A stretch of DNA of 64,000 nt from Sphingobacterium spiritivorum ATCC 33861. GTDB taxonomy: Bacteria > Bacteroidota > Bacteroidia > Sphingobacteriales > Sphingobacteriaceae. Positions 53,750 to 62,381 of the stretch are shown one piece after another. The DNA is taken from assembly GCF_000143765.1 (NCBI RefSeq), contig NZ_GL379770.1, forward strand, positions 1,452,903 to 1,516,902, in the 5' to 3' direction. How positions within the stretch are numbered: the stretch's first letter is position 1; each line of letters opens with the position of its first letter. Under the pieces are notes generated by a model that was not told where the DNA came from, ran no database searches, and worked only from the letters and a program-made list of their open reading frames with translations. Made by a program: the position numbers and the translations under genes.

Positions 53750-54481
53750 TTATTCACAATGTCCGTCCGGTGAACAGGAAGGACCGTCACTGACAATAAA
53801 AGGTGATATCGGATTTTTAGCAGCCCATTCAGCGAATGACTTATTCAATGTATCTGCAAATGCTTGTGTTGGTTGTGCTCCGGAAACAGCATATTTACGG
53901 TCAAAGACAAAGAATGGTACGCCTCTTACACCGATACTCTGTGCTTCCTGTATATCCTGCGTTACTCTGTATGCATATTCATCATTTGATAGTGCCTGTT
54001 CGATATCGTCTTCTGTCAGCCCGATTTCCTGCCCCAATGCGGAGAGTACTTTTCGATCAGCAATATCTTTACCTTCAGTAAAATAGGCTTTAAAAAAGCG
54101 CTCTTCAATTTCATCACCCAAACCTTTAGTCTTTGCAAATTGAATGACCCGATGCGCATTGAAAGAGTTGACGGTGACGACATGGTCAAAATCATAATCC
54201 AAACCCGCATTTTTTGCTGTTTGAGTTACCTGATCTAACATCGCATGTACCTGATTGGCAGGCATACCCTTCCGTTGGACAAGATATTGTATATGATCAA
54301 ATTCTTCTTTTTCAGGCAATGTAGGATCTAACTGAAAACTTTTCCAGATAATCTCTATATTTTCAGAATTAGCAAATTTGGACAATGCGCCTTCAAAATT
54401 ACGTTTCCCGATATAGCAAAACGGACACATGATATCGCTCCATATCTCGACCTGCATTTTACTTGTTTGAATTGTATTCAT
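53750..54481 (-). CDS. DsbA-family oxidoreductase, FrnE-type
   Basis: 243 residues without signal peptide. The active site is WSDIMCPFCYIGKRNFEGAL with Cys19 and Cys22; the helical insert (HIQYLVQRKGMPANQVHAML) and the late IGVRGVPFFVFDRKYAVSGA (cis-Pro loop) define the FrnE branch of DsbA-like thioredoxin folds. The C-terminal tail CSPDGHCE has two further cysteines. These proteins are cytoplasmic and help in disulphide exchange, for example in polyketide or stress pathways. The gene stands alone. Confidence 0.93.
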   Translation of the reverse strand: MNTIQTSKMQVEIWSDIMCPFCYIGKRNFEGALSKFANSENIEIIWKSFQLDPTLPEKEEFDHIQYLVQRKGMPANQVHAMLDQVTQTAKNAGLDYDFDHVVTVNSFNAHRVIQFAKTKGLGDEIEERFFKAYFTEGKDIADRKVLSALGQEIGLTEDDIEQALSNDEYAYRVTQDIQEAQSIGVRGVPFFVFDRKYAVSGAQPTQAFADTLNKSFAEWAAKNPISPFIVSDGPSCSPDGHCE

Positions 54482-54621
54482 TTTTTTTAGTTCTAAAATA
54501 CCGAGGCAAATTTAACGAATTCAGTAAGGATGTTAGGGTCTTTCAATAGACTTCAAACGGCACTCCTTTGTAATGTTGCAATTACATGATTTGTCCATTA
54601 CAAGCATATGACAAATATGAT

Positions 54622-54984
54622 TTATTTAAATTTTTTGACCAGAAGTATTTGATCATCATTAAGAGGCAGGTAACCATATTCGTATACAAACATATATATC
54701 TTACCCGCTGTTGTTTTATACTGATGTGTAAAATAATCAAATTGAAATCCAGCTTCATTAAGATCTGTTTTACCCACTTTTACCTTATGGTCTTCTGTCA
54801 GTGCTTCCATCAGAATTTTCCTGTTTTTGCGCAAAATAGTATTGACTGTTCGTACATAAATCGTTTGGTCACTATTTAATCGGTTGTTGTAATTATTTCG
54901 GCAGCCATCATCACAAAATCGTTTGTCTGATCTTCCTTTTAAAGGACTGTTGCATTCTATGCATACTCTTTCTGCTATTTTCAT
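54622..54984 (-). CDS. Small zinc-ribbon protein
   Basis: 120 residues. The N-terminal zinc-binding part is CIECNSPLKGRSDKRFCDDG with one more Cys, a C-x2-C-x13-C-x3-C arrangement (about 8-28), followed by a helix (YNNRLNSDQTIYVRTVNTIL) and a beta-rich C-terminus (IYMFVYEYGYLPL). The ribbon resembles DUF2116-like or transposase-associated zinc ribbons, but the protein seems a conserved stand-alone type. It is divergent from ssb, and the two share a promoter region with a 10-bp repeat array. A role in DNA binding is inferred. Confidence 0.75.
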   Translation of the reverse strand: MKIAERVCIECNSPLKGRSDKRFCDDGCRNNYNNRLNSDQTIYVRTVNTILRKNRKILMEALTEDHKVKVGKTDLNEAGFQFDYFTHQYKTTAGKIYMFVYEYGYLPLNDDQILLVKKFK

Positions 54985-55004
54985 GTATATGCAGCTTTTC
55001 TAAC

Positions 55005-55054
55005 CGTTTATAAACGCTTATAAACGTTTATAAATGGTAATAAATGTTTAATTA
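55005..55054. repeat. Five 10-bp tandem repeats between the zinc-ribbon gene and ssb
   Basis: Units: CGTTTATAAA, CGCTTATAAA, CGTTTATAAA, TGGTAATAAA, TGTTTAATTA. The first three are nearly identical and contain the palindromic TTTATAAA core. The period of ten places each unit on the same DNA face. The array lies 21 bp before the zinc-ribbon start and 119 bp before ssb. Likely a regulator-binding array. Confidence 0.7.
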
Positions 55055-55172
55055 CCGGATATTACTGTTCGCCTTCTGCAACTTTGTATCAGTGCTTCGG
55101 AAGTGAATAGTAATCACTTTACAGAATCAGGAAGTTAATTAATTTTTTTTACTTATTCAAAATTTTATTGTT

Positions 55173-55568
55173 ATGAACACTTTAAGAAACAGTATTCAAT
55201 TAGTAGGCAGATTAGGGATCGATCCTGTAATCAAAGCCACAGCCAAAGGATCAAAAATGGCTCAGCTCCGTTTAGCGACCAATGAAGTATATAAAAATGC
55301 GCAGGGTGAATGGGTGGAGAATGTACTCTGGCATAATCTGGTTGTATGGGGCAATCTTACTCAGGTAGTAGAGCATAAATGCTTTAAAGGTACACAAATC
55401 ATGATAGAGGGAATGCTTACATACCGGGATTATGAAGATAAGGATGGAAATAAGAAGTTCGTTACTGAAGTCAAAGTCAGACAATTACAGATACTGGATA
55501 AAAACAGTAATCCCAGAGATCATGCTGATCTGCTGCAGGAACAGGTAGAGCAGGACTTACCTTTCTGA
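55173..55568 (+). CDS. ssb: Single-stranded DNA-binding protein
   Basis: 131 residues. One OB fold: NSIQLVGRLGIDPVIKATAK, KMAQLRLATNEVYKNAQGEW, then TQVVEHKCFKGTQIMIEGML and RDYEDKDGNKKFVTEVKVRQ. The tail is acidic and ends EQDLPF, the interaction tip of bacterial SSBs. The length is shorter than E. coli Ssb, so it could be a second, special copy. It is divergent from a zinc-ribbon gene across a repeat array, which may be a common control site. Confidence 0.95.
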   Translation: MNTLRNSIQLVGRLGIDPVIKATAKGSKMAQLRLATNEVYKNAQGEWVENVLWHNLVVWGNLTQVVEHKCFKGTQIMIEGMLTYRDYEDKDGNKKFVTEVKVRQLQILDKNSNPRDHADLLQEQVEQDLPF

Positions 55569-55735
55569 GTGGTTGATCTGATTGTCGGATACAGGTATCT
55601 GCGAATAATACTATTTTTATTCCGGGTACCTGTTGTTAAAGTCCAGATAATTTCTGACCTTAAAAATCGCTTTTTCCTAAACAAATATTGTACAATATGT
55701 GTTATGTAAGCGTCACTGTTTAATATTTTATACAT

Positions 55736-56020
55736 ATGGAAATAAGGAATTCTAGTAACGGAAGAAATGGTGTGTTTACAGCGTATATTGATGATCAGCA
55801 AAGCGGTCAGATGCATTATGAAGAAGGCGAGGACAGACTAATTATTGACAGCACAGAAGTAGATTCTCATTTTGAAGGTCAGGGAGTTGGCAAAAAGCTG
55901 GTATTGGAAGCAGTAGATTATGCACGCAAGAATGATCTGAAAATTGTTGCGCAATGTCCGTTTGCGAAATCTGTTTTTGATAAAACTCCTGCTTTTCAGG
56001 ATGTATTAGCTGCAGACTAA
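55736..56020 (+). CDS. Small GNAT-like acetyltransferase
   Basis: 94 residues, the short COG2388/YjdJ-type. GVFTAYIDDQQSGQMHYEEG (about 11-30), LIIDSTEVDSHFEGQGVGKK with the acetyl-CoA loop GQGVGKKL (46-53), and IVAQCPFAKSVFDKTPAFQD. Members are near-minimal GNAT proteins and the substrate is not known. The gene is alone, between ssb and the L,D-transpeptidase gene. Confidence 0.9.
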   Translation: MEIRNSSNGRNGVFTAYIDDQQSGQMHYEEGEDRLIIDSTEVDSHFEGQGVGKKLVLEAVDYARKNDLKIVAQCPFAKSVFDKTPAFQDVLAAD

Positions 56021-56137
56021 ATAACCTGCGGATTCGTGCAGTACAGCACTGATCGGCAAATGATTTTTGTGGATATAAAGCTGCAATTTTCAAGTTCTAC
56101 TGTTCTTTTATGTCTAATCTGAATTACTGGCAATCAA

Positions 56138-56172
56138 TTTGAGGTATAGCCATACAACAAGTGGTATATTTG
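56138..56172 (+). promoter_or_regulatory. Promoter of the L,D-transpeptidase gene
   Basis: TTTG (56138-56141), 23 bp, TATATTTG (56165-56172), 20 bp before the ATG. The spacing is a little longer than usual. Confidence 0.5.
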
Positions 56173-56192
56173 CCCACTTTTGAATAAGACAT

Positions 56193-57659
56193 ATGAGGAA
56201 GATACAATTTGGAATTTTTTTGTTGTTAGTATTATGGTTTATAAGTTCATGTAATACCGATAGAGAAGAAACTTTTGGCGATGAACTCGCTAAAGTATTT
56301 CAGCAAAAGGGGTACAGGAATTTTGATACCACTGCATATTTAGCCGTATTTAAGCAAGAACTCTCAAAGAATAAAAGTCAGCTTCATAATCCAAAGTGGG
56401 TTACCGAATTTGCTGATTCTACTTCAGGGATGACTTTTATCAGCAGAAATCTTAGCAGGGGCATAGTTGATACACTATGTATGTATCTTGAGCAGTCAGA
56501 TAAACACGGTTTATCTGCGGCATACTTTCATACAAATCAGATCAAAGAAAGCTTTGATAAATTAAATACTGTGAAATCAGGTAAAGTAGAGGATATCTAT
56601 CCTTTACTCGCTAAACTTGATTTACTTGCAACAGACGGATATATTACTTATATCAGTATTCTGAGGGGTGGGGCTGTGAATCCAAAACAATTATACGGCC
56701 GCTATTTTGAGAAAATGCATAAAGTAACCAAGCAGGAGGCCCGTAGAGTTCTGGACAGCACTGATGTTAAGGAGTATCTGGCCGATATACAGCCTAAGAA
56801 TTCCTATTACCTGAAATTGCAAGAGCTGTTGCAAAAAGGCGGACTTAATAAAGAAGACAAGGAAAACATCTGTCTCACGCTGGAAAAATTACGCTGGATG
56901 GGCAAAGATTTCCCGGAGAAATATGTTGTTGTGAATATTCCTGAACAAAAACTACGTATGGTAGACAACCGGAAGACAAAGGATGTCATGAATGTATGTG
57001 TAGGGGAGACAATTTACGGCCCTTATGCAAGAAGAGCAGGAGCAACAGACAATCATGAGACACCGGTATTAAGTGGTGAACTGGATCGTATGCAGGTCAA
57101 TCCCGTGTGGAATATTCCCGTAAGTATTGTTAAGAAGGAACTTATTTCCAGCCTCCGCTCTAATCCAAACTATCTGGAATCCCGTAATATGGTGGCCTAT
57201 AATAAAAAAGGTCAGATGGTCGATCCAAATACGGTAGACTGGTCTTCGGACTCGGTATTAAATTTTAAATTCAAACAGAATCCCGGAGCAGATAACTCTT
57301 TAGGAAACATCAAATTTATATTTTCAAATCCTTATTCCATTTATCTTCACGATACGCCAGCCAAACAAATGTTTTCTGCAAAGAACAGAGCTGTGAGTCA
57401 CGGATGTGTAAGGGTAGAAAGACCTGCAGCACTGGCAGCATTTTTAGTAAATGATGACAAGAAAGCCGAACAGATTGCAACTGAAATTGCAGATACCCTT
57501 AATAAAAGCCGCTGGGTAATGATGAAAAAAACAATTCCTGTATATATTACCTATTATACAACATGGGTAGATGATGACGGAAAATTATACAGGCTGCCGG
57601 ATATATACGGATATGATGAACGACTAAAAAAGGCAATGAAAAAGTATTATAGCCTTTAA
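56193..57659 (+). CDS. L,D-transpeptidase (YcbB/LdtD-type), lipoprotein
   Basis: 488 residues. Lipoprotein signal ending LWFISSC (Cys20). A scaffold region follows, then the YkuD catalytic domain from about 240: YVVVNIPEQKLRMVDN, NPVWNIPVSI, IYLHDTPAKQMFSAKNRAVS and SHGCVRVERP with the catalytic His403 and Cys405. The long insert and order match YcbB. It makes 3-3 cross-links in peptidoglycan or attaches lipoproteins. The peptidoglycan-binding domain is not clearly visible. It has its own promoter and terminator. Confidence 0.93.
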   Translation: MRKIQFGIFLLLVLWFISSCNTDREETFGDELAKVFQQKGYRNFDTTAYLAVFKQELSKNKSQLHNPKWVTEFADSTSGMTFISRNLSRGIVDTLCMYLEQSDKHGLSAAYFHTNQIKESFDKLNTVKSGKVEDIYPLLAKLDLLATDGYITYISILRGGAVNPKQLYGRYFEKMHKVTKQEARRVLDSTDVKEYLADIQPKNSYYLKLQELLQKGGLNKEDKENICLTLEKLRWMGKDFPEKYVVVNIPEQKLRMVDNRKTKDVMNVCVGETIYGPYARRAGATDNHETPVLSGELDRMQVNPVWNIPVSIVKKELISSLRSNPNYLESRNMVAYNKKGQMVDPNTVDWSSDSVLNFKFKQNPGADNSLGNIKFIFSNPYSIYLHDTPAKQMFSAKNRAVSHGCVRVERPAALAAFLVNDDKKAEQIATEIADTLNKSRWVMMKKTIPVYITYYTTWVDDDGKLYRLPDIYGYDERLKKAMKKYYSL

Positions 57660-57701
57660 TTAATAAGATTTCAGAATCACAACCTTCTGAAATTAAAACA
57701 C

Positions 57702-57737
57702 AAAATCGCATCGGGGTTTAGTCCGATGCGATTTTTT
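57702..57737. terminator. Bidirectional terminator between convergent genes
   Basis: 13-bp perfect stem AAAATCGCATCGG / CCGATGCGATTTT with an 8-base loop and T run. Confidence 0.92.
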
Positions 57738-57750
57738 ATACTCTTTCTGA

Positions 57751-58650
57751 TTACAATGTATCTTCTAATGCACGATCTAAAGTAGGAAACTTAAATTCAT
57801 AACCCAGTTGTCTGATCCGATCGTTAGAAAGTCTGGATCCTTTCAGGATCATATCAGCCTGTTCTCCTAATATAGTTTTAAGTATAAACTCAGGGACAGC
57901 AGGCAAGATTATACGTTTATGAAGATGTTGAGCCAGTTTATAAGTGAAATCCCTGTTGTTAACATGTTCAGATGCTACGGCATTGACAGGACCATTTACA
58001 TGCTGATGGTCCAGTGCAAAGGCGATAATACCTGTAATATCATCTATATGTATCCAGGGGAAATATTGTTTGCCATTACCTAAGGCTGTATTCAAATACA
58101 GGTTTGTTACACGCTTCAAAAGCGGGAGGGCACCCCCGTCTTTTGCCAAAACAATTGAAGTCCGGATTTTTACGACACGTTCAGCAAGGCCTTCATTTTC
58201 AAATTGATCCGCTTTTGCTTCCCAGTCTTTGGTTAGATCCGCAAGGAAATCATTGCCGGGGCTATCGGATTCTTTGAATACATGATCAGAAGTAACCATA
58301 CCGTAGTAACCACTGGCAGAACCGGATATAAATGTTTTGATTTGCTGGTTTCGTTTTTTCAACGTATCAAAGATAAGTTGCGCACTGTCTATACGGCTGC
58401 TTCTTAGATTATGCTTTTGTTTTGATGTCCATCGCTTGTCAAAAATATTTGCACCCGCAAGGTGAATAATATGCGCTACCTGATCAAATGCCTGTTCATC
58501 AATACGGTGCTGTTCAATATCCCACTCATATTCATTCGCAGTTTTTTTATGTCGCGTGAGATAACGTAATTCGTATTTATTACGTAACAGAGTAGTCAGA
58601 TGTTTTGCAACGAGTCCATTGGCTCCGCTTATAAGTACTATTTCTTTCAT
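57751..58650 (-). CDS. TIGR01777-family NAD(P)-dependent oxidoreductase
   Basis: 299 residues. Rossmann start LISGANGLVAKHL (5-17) with GxNGxxA in place of the usual GxxGxxG; IIHLAGANIFDKRW (about 61-74); FISGSASGYYG (about 108-118); YFPWIHIDDI, and a DUF1731-like tail with LKGSRLSNDRIRQLGYEFKF. Function of the family is not firmly known (plant homologues act in chloroplast division). It starts three bases after the stop of the lipoprotein gene, so the two are co-transcribed. Confidence 0.92.
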   Translation of the reverse strand: MKEIVLISGANGLVAKHLTTLLRNKYELRYLTRHKKTANEYEWDIEQHRIDEQAFDQVAHIIHLAGANIFDKRWTSKQKHNLRSSRIDSAQLIFDTLKKRNQQIKTFISGSASGYYGMVTSDHVFKESDSPGNDFLADLTKDWEAKADQFENEGLAERVVKIRTSIVLAKDGGALPLLKRVTNLYLNTALGNGKQYFPWIHIDDITGIIAFALDHQHVNGPVNAVASEHVNNRDFTYKLAQHLHKRIILPAVPEFILKTILGEQADMILKGSRLSNDRIRQLGYEFKFPTLDRALEDTL

Positions 58651-58653
58651 AGA

Positions 58654-59460
58654 TTAACAGTCAAATTGTCTGCTTGCTGTATATTGTTTAGTATAGCCTT
58701 CTGAAGATAGTAATACAACAACCCGCTCTTCTTCATAATCTCTTGGTACCTGAAAGACAAAATCCAGTTTACCGTCTCTATCCAGATCACCAACAAAAAC
58801 AAGTTCCATAAAGGTGTCATTGAATGAACTTTCGTTTAGCATAATTCCCTGATCCTTACCGTCAATGGATAATGTAAGGGAATAATCTTTTACTTCATGG
58901 AATTTCTCTTGTTTATCATCATCCAGAAGATGCGTTTCTGTAGATAGTATCTTTCCCAGACCTTTTAGAATATATTTACTTCCCTGAAAATCAAAAGATG
59001 CAGATTCCTTAGGCCATATCTTAGCTGCTGAAATTTTTAAGGAGTTTACTTTTCCTGTTTTTAACTGAGGAAAATCCAGATATACCAGTGTCTTATGTTT
59101 GGAGCTCAGGCTTTCTGTATTCATACCACTGCATTCATCGTAGCCTTTTTCGATTGTATAATCTGGTTTTGCTAATTCAAACTGACCATTCGCTTCATTT
59201 AAACTCAGCCACTGAGTGCCGGGAAGAAAATCAGATTTTTCATTTTCCTCTAACCTGTAAGTTCCGTCGAAAAACACATGGCTTTCTTTTATTTCAGAAG
59301 CTGGTGCCGGCTGCTGAATTACTTGCTGTAAAGTATCTGTAATACTATCTTTTTTAGGTTGATGTGATATCGTGTCGACTGTATTTCCGGATTTTGTTCC
59401 GGAAGACTGACATCCCATAGCAAGAATAATAACAGATGCGAAAAGACAATTTTTATACAT
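58654..59460 (-). CDS. Lipoprotein with FG-GAP-like C-terminus, function unknown
   Basis: 268 residues. Signal MYKNCLFASVIILAMGC (Cys17) with lipobox AMGC, then a threonine-rich linker. The C-terminal LVFVGDLDRDGKLDFVFQVP block (about 224-243) has the calcium-binding DLDRDGKLD loop of FG-GAP/VCBS repeats. The middle part is beta-rich and not recognised. It sits before the TIGR01777 gene (3-bp gap) and behind the REP-like repeat region. Confidence 0.75.
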   Translation of the reverse strand: MYKNCLFASVIILAMGCQSSGTKSGNTVDTISHQPKKDSITDTLQQVIQQPAPASEIKESHVFFDGTYRLEENEKSDFLPGTQWLSLNEANGQFELAKPDYTIEKGYDECSGMNTESLSSKHKTLVYLDFPQLKTGKVNSLKISAAKIWPKESASFDFQGSKYILKGLGKILSTETHLLDDDKQEKFHEVKDYSLTLSIDGKDQGIMLNESSFNDTFMELVFVGDLDRDGKLDFVFQVPRDYEEERVVVLLSSEGYTKQYTASRQFDC

Positions 59461-60156
59461 AAGTAGTAGTAGTTTATCATAAAGGTAAACAAATATCGCA
59501 TGTTAAGTAACAACGGAAGCGAAAAAATGGTGATCCATCACTGAGAAGCATAATAGAGGCACAAGCGGATGCTTGCGCCAGACAAATATCAAGGGTGAAA
59601 CCTGGTTAATTCCTAATCTAATCTAGCGCAAGCTTTAGCGGAGCGGTGCTTGTGATTTATGTCTATTGTATTACAATCTGAGACTTACGCCAGACTAATA
59701 CCAAGGTTTAAACTTGTTTAATTCTCTCCTTTTTAAGGAGAGATGCCCGCAGGGCAGAGAGGTTAAAAGTGATAATGGTTCTATGTATTACTATTGGTAG
59801 GATATCAACAGATGCAACAACGGCGTTTACTGCTGTTTACACTGGCAACACAATATAGGCACAAGCGGATGCTTGCGCCAGACAAATATCAAGGGTGAAA
59901 CCTGGTTAATTCCCCATCTAGCGCATGCTTTAGCGGAGCGGTGCTTGTGATGTATATCTATTGTATTACAATCTGAGACTTACGCCAGACTAATACCAAG
60001 GTTAACCTTGTTTAATTCTCTCCTTTTTAAGGAGAGATGCCCGCAGGGCAGAGAGGTTAAAAGTGATAATGGTGCTATGTATTACTATTGGTAGGGACAG
60101 CAACAGATGCATGAATCAGGTTTAAAGCTATCCCTACCAATAATTAGCTTTTATCT
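59461..60156. repeat. 696-bp intergenic region with two REP-like direct repeats
   Basis: Copy A covers 59557-59815 and copy B 59857-60110, offset by 300 bp and nearly identical apart from a 5-base difference near 59615 and a few changes. Each unit contains a hairpin GGCACAAGC-GGAT-GCTTGCGCC whose arms recur inverted as AGCGCAAGC and GTGCTTGTG, a perfect CTCTCCTT/AAGGAGAG hairpin and the palindrome TGCCCGCAGGGCA. No gene is seen. Confidence 0.8.
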
Positions 60157-61146
60157 TCAGGAGAGTGCTCGTTGCAGAATCTCGTAAGATCTGAGACGTT
60201 TGTCATCATCAAAGATATAAGATGTAGTCATGATTTCGTCCAGATGGTACATTTCAGCGAATGCATGGAGTTCTTTCCTTAAGGATTCTTCATTCCCGGT
60301 GAATGTACAGGAGACCATGCTTTGTACGGCTTGTTCTATTTCTGTGATACCGGCATAAATAGGTTGTTCTGTCGGTGGAGAAAGTGGCCTGCGGGTATTG
60401 GTAACTATACCTGCAAACAGATTGTACAAACTTGTTGCCAGATGTGCAGCCTCATCATTGCTGTCTGCTCCGATAACATTGACACATGCAATAGAATAAG
60501 GTTGCTGCAACTGTGTTGAAGGTTTAAAGTTTGTTTGATAAATCTCCATAGCACTTTTCAGCATAGCAGGAGCAAAGTGTGAGGCAAAAGCGTAAGGAAG
60601 TCCCAGTTCTGCTGCCAGATGAGCACTATCTGTACTCGAACCTAATATCCATAAGGGTACATGCTGCCCTTCAGCAGGAAATGCACGGACTTTAGCATTG
60701 AAATTGTCCTCACTAAAAAACTGTTGCAATGCTTTGACATCATCTGCGAAATAGAATTGCGTGTGCATATTATTGCGGCGAAGTGCCATAGCTGTTAGCT
60801 GATCGGTGCCGGGAGCTCTTCCTAATCCAAGATCAATTCGTCCCGGGTAAAGTGTTTCAAGTGTGCCGAACTGTTCAGCCACGACCAGAGGTGCATGATT
60901 GGGCAACATAATTCCTCCTGAACCTATTCTTAAGGTAGAAGTGTGAGCTGCGACATGACTGATCAGGATGACGGTTGCCGAACTGGCAATATATTCCATA
61001 TTATGATGCTCAGCAAGCCAAAGACGTTCGTAACCTAATGTTTCTATATGTTTTGCGGCAGTAACAACACGGTCAATTGCTTCTTTAGGGGTTCCTCCTT
61101 TTTTTACAGGAGCCAATTCCAAAGCAGAGAATTTGATTTTTTTCAT
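60157..61146 (-). CDS. LLM-class flavin-dependent oxidoreductase
   Basis: 329 residues from the ATG at 61146; a longer start at 61161 would add five residues. Luciferase-like barrel: MKKIKFSALELAPVKKGG, LGYERLWLAEHHNMEYIASS (about 38-57, the signature of the MsnO8 group), RIGSGGIMLPNHAPLVVAEQ, GRIDLGLGRAPGTDQLTAMA and LWILGSSTDSAHLAAELGLP. It uses FMNH2 and oxygen on an unknown substrate. It is last in a minus-strand row that includes a methyltransferase and aspartate kinase. Confidence 0.93.
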   Translation of the reverse strand: MKKIKFSALELAPVKKGGTPKEAIDRVVTAAKHIETLGYERLWLAEHHNMEYIASSATVILISHVAAHTSTLRIGSGGIMLPNHAPLVVAEQFGTLETLYPGRIDLGLGRAPGTDQLTAMALRRNNMHTQFYFADDVKALQQFFSEDNFNAKVRAFPAEGQHVPLWILGSSTDSAHLAAELGLPYAFASHFAPAMLKSAMEIYQTNFKPSTQLQQPYSIACVNVIGADSNDEAAHLATSLYNLFAGIVTNTRRPLSPPTEQPIYAGITEIEQAVQSMVSCTFTGNEESLRKELHAFAEMYHLDEIMTTSYIFDDDKRLRSYEILQRALS

Positions 61147-61196
61147 AGCATAAAGATACAAGTCCGATCAGGGAGAATTGTAATGAAAATGTAGGA

Positions 61197-62381
61197 TTAA
61201 TGTAATCTGGAGGCCATTATTACAATATAACTATTGTCCTGATCCTGAGTGAAAAACAGAAATTGTTCTCCTCCGTCCTTGATTTTCCAGCGTTTTCTGA
61301 GTTCCTCCGGTTTGTCCGGAAAGTTTTTGGCGATAATATTGGCCTGTCTGGGATAATCAGCTTTTTTAAAAGCAGCGTAGGGGAGTGTCTGCGTCACAGC
61401 AAATATTCTTCCTGGAAAGGAAGTTTTCAGTTCTGCACTTGTATACAGATGCGTGCTGGAATGTAATTTATGCAGTTGATATTGCTTACCGACAGTTTTA
61501 AATGCGCCGGCTTTGGTAATAGCTACATCCGGATCATACAGATAAGCCAGTGCAGTACTGTAGGAATTTGTTTCCTGACGTTCCTGCTGATAAGTAAAGC
61601 TGAGCTCTTGCTGACTGCCTTGAAACAGACGGACACTATGTATTTCCGGTTCTGCCTGATACCCCTTTTCCTGCACAAAGAGCAACTCTTTGCAATCGTT
61701 GTCTACGCTGATTACATAGACATCTTTTACATACTTCAAAGACGCCAGAGCTGTAGAAATATCCATTAACGGAGCGATTTTACTGATGATAGTCGTCGCT
61801 TTTGTGAAAAACAAGGTCTGAAGATCTGCAATATTAGGTTCGCAATCTGCTAACAGAAATACTTTTCGGGTGTTGACTCTTCGCGAAGGGTCAATATAGA
61901 TATAATCCAAGCTATTATCAGGCAGCTGTTCTAGATAAGCTACAGCATCTGTTGATACAAATTTTACATTTCTGACCCCTAATGTTTCAAAATTATGCTG
62001 GACAATTTCAGACAGGGCAGTATTGATTTCACAATGTGTCACCTGACTGGCTTTTGTAGCGAAAAAATAAGTATCTATACCGAAACCGCCGGTCATATCA
62101 AGGACTGTACTATCAGGTTTGATGATATTACACTTGAATTCTGCTGTCTGTTCGGAGGAGGATTGTTCTAGATTCAGTTTCTCCGGAAAATATATTCCCG
62201 GGGTATTTGCCCACTTCGGTAATTTTCGGGTGATACGTTGCCTTCCATCCAGCTGGGTAGCCAGTTCTGCAGAAGAGACAGCTGCAAAAGGACTTTTCTT
62301 CAGCGCAATTGCAGAAGGTGTCGCCTTACTGTTGTCCTGAAGAAATTGTTGAACTTCCTTTTGTAATATATTGTAATTCAA
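61197..62381 (-). CDS. Class I SAM methyltransferase, THUMP-like
   Basis: 394 residues. The SAM domain lies at about 90-200: VLDMTGGFGIDTYFFATKAS (loop GGFGID), VTHCEINTALSEIVQHNFET and the catalytic-type YIYIDPSRR. This resembles Bacteroidota proteins annotated as THUMP-like methyltransferases, probably acting on RNA. The C-terminal part (about 300-390) holds FAVTQTLPYAAFKKADYPRQ, which may be the THUMP-like region. It begins directly after the aspartate kinase stop (no gap), so the two are tightly coupled. Confidence 0.85.
   Translation of the reverse strand: MNYNILQKEVQQFLQDNSKATPSAIALKKSPFAAVSSAELATQLDGRQRITRKLPKWANTPGIYFPEKLNLEQSSSEQTAEFKCNIIKPDSTVLDMTGGFGIDTYFFATKASQVTHCEINTALSEIVQHNFETLGVRNVKFVSTDAVAYLEQLPDNSLDYIYIDPSRRVNTRKVFLLADCEPNIADLQTLFFTKATTIISKIAPLMDISTALASLKYVKDVYVISVDNDCKELLFVQEKGYQAEPEIHSVRLFQGSQQELSFTYQQERQETNSYSTALAYLYDPDVAITKAGAFKTVGKQYQLHKLHSSTHLYTSAELKTSFPGRIFAVTQTLPYAAFKKADYPRQANIIAKNFPDKPEELRKRWKIKDGGEQFLFFTQDQDNSYIVIMASRLH

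Noticed and set aside
55005..55054. Iteron-type replication origin
   Set aside because: No rep gene, no AT-rich unwinding region with DnaA boxes, and the array lies in a divergent promoter. A regulator site is simpler.
59461..60156. Possible CRISPR array from repeated sequence
   Set aside because: There are only two long units 300 bp apart, without short spacers and without cas genes nearby.
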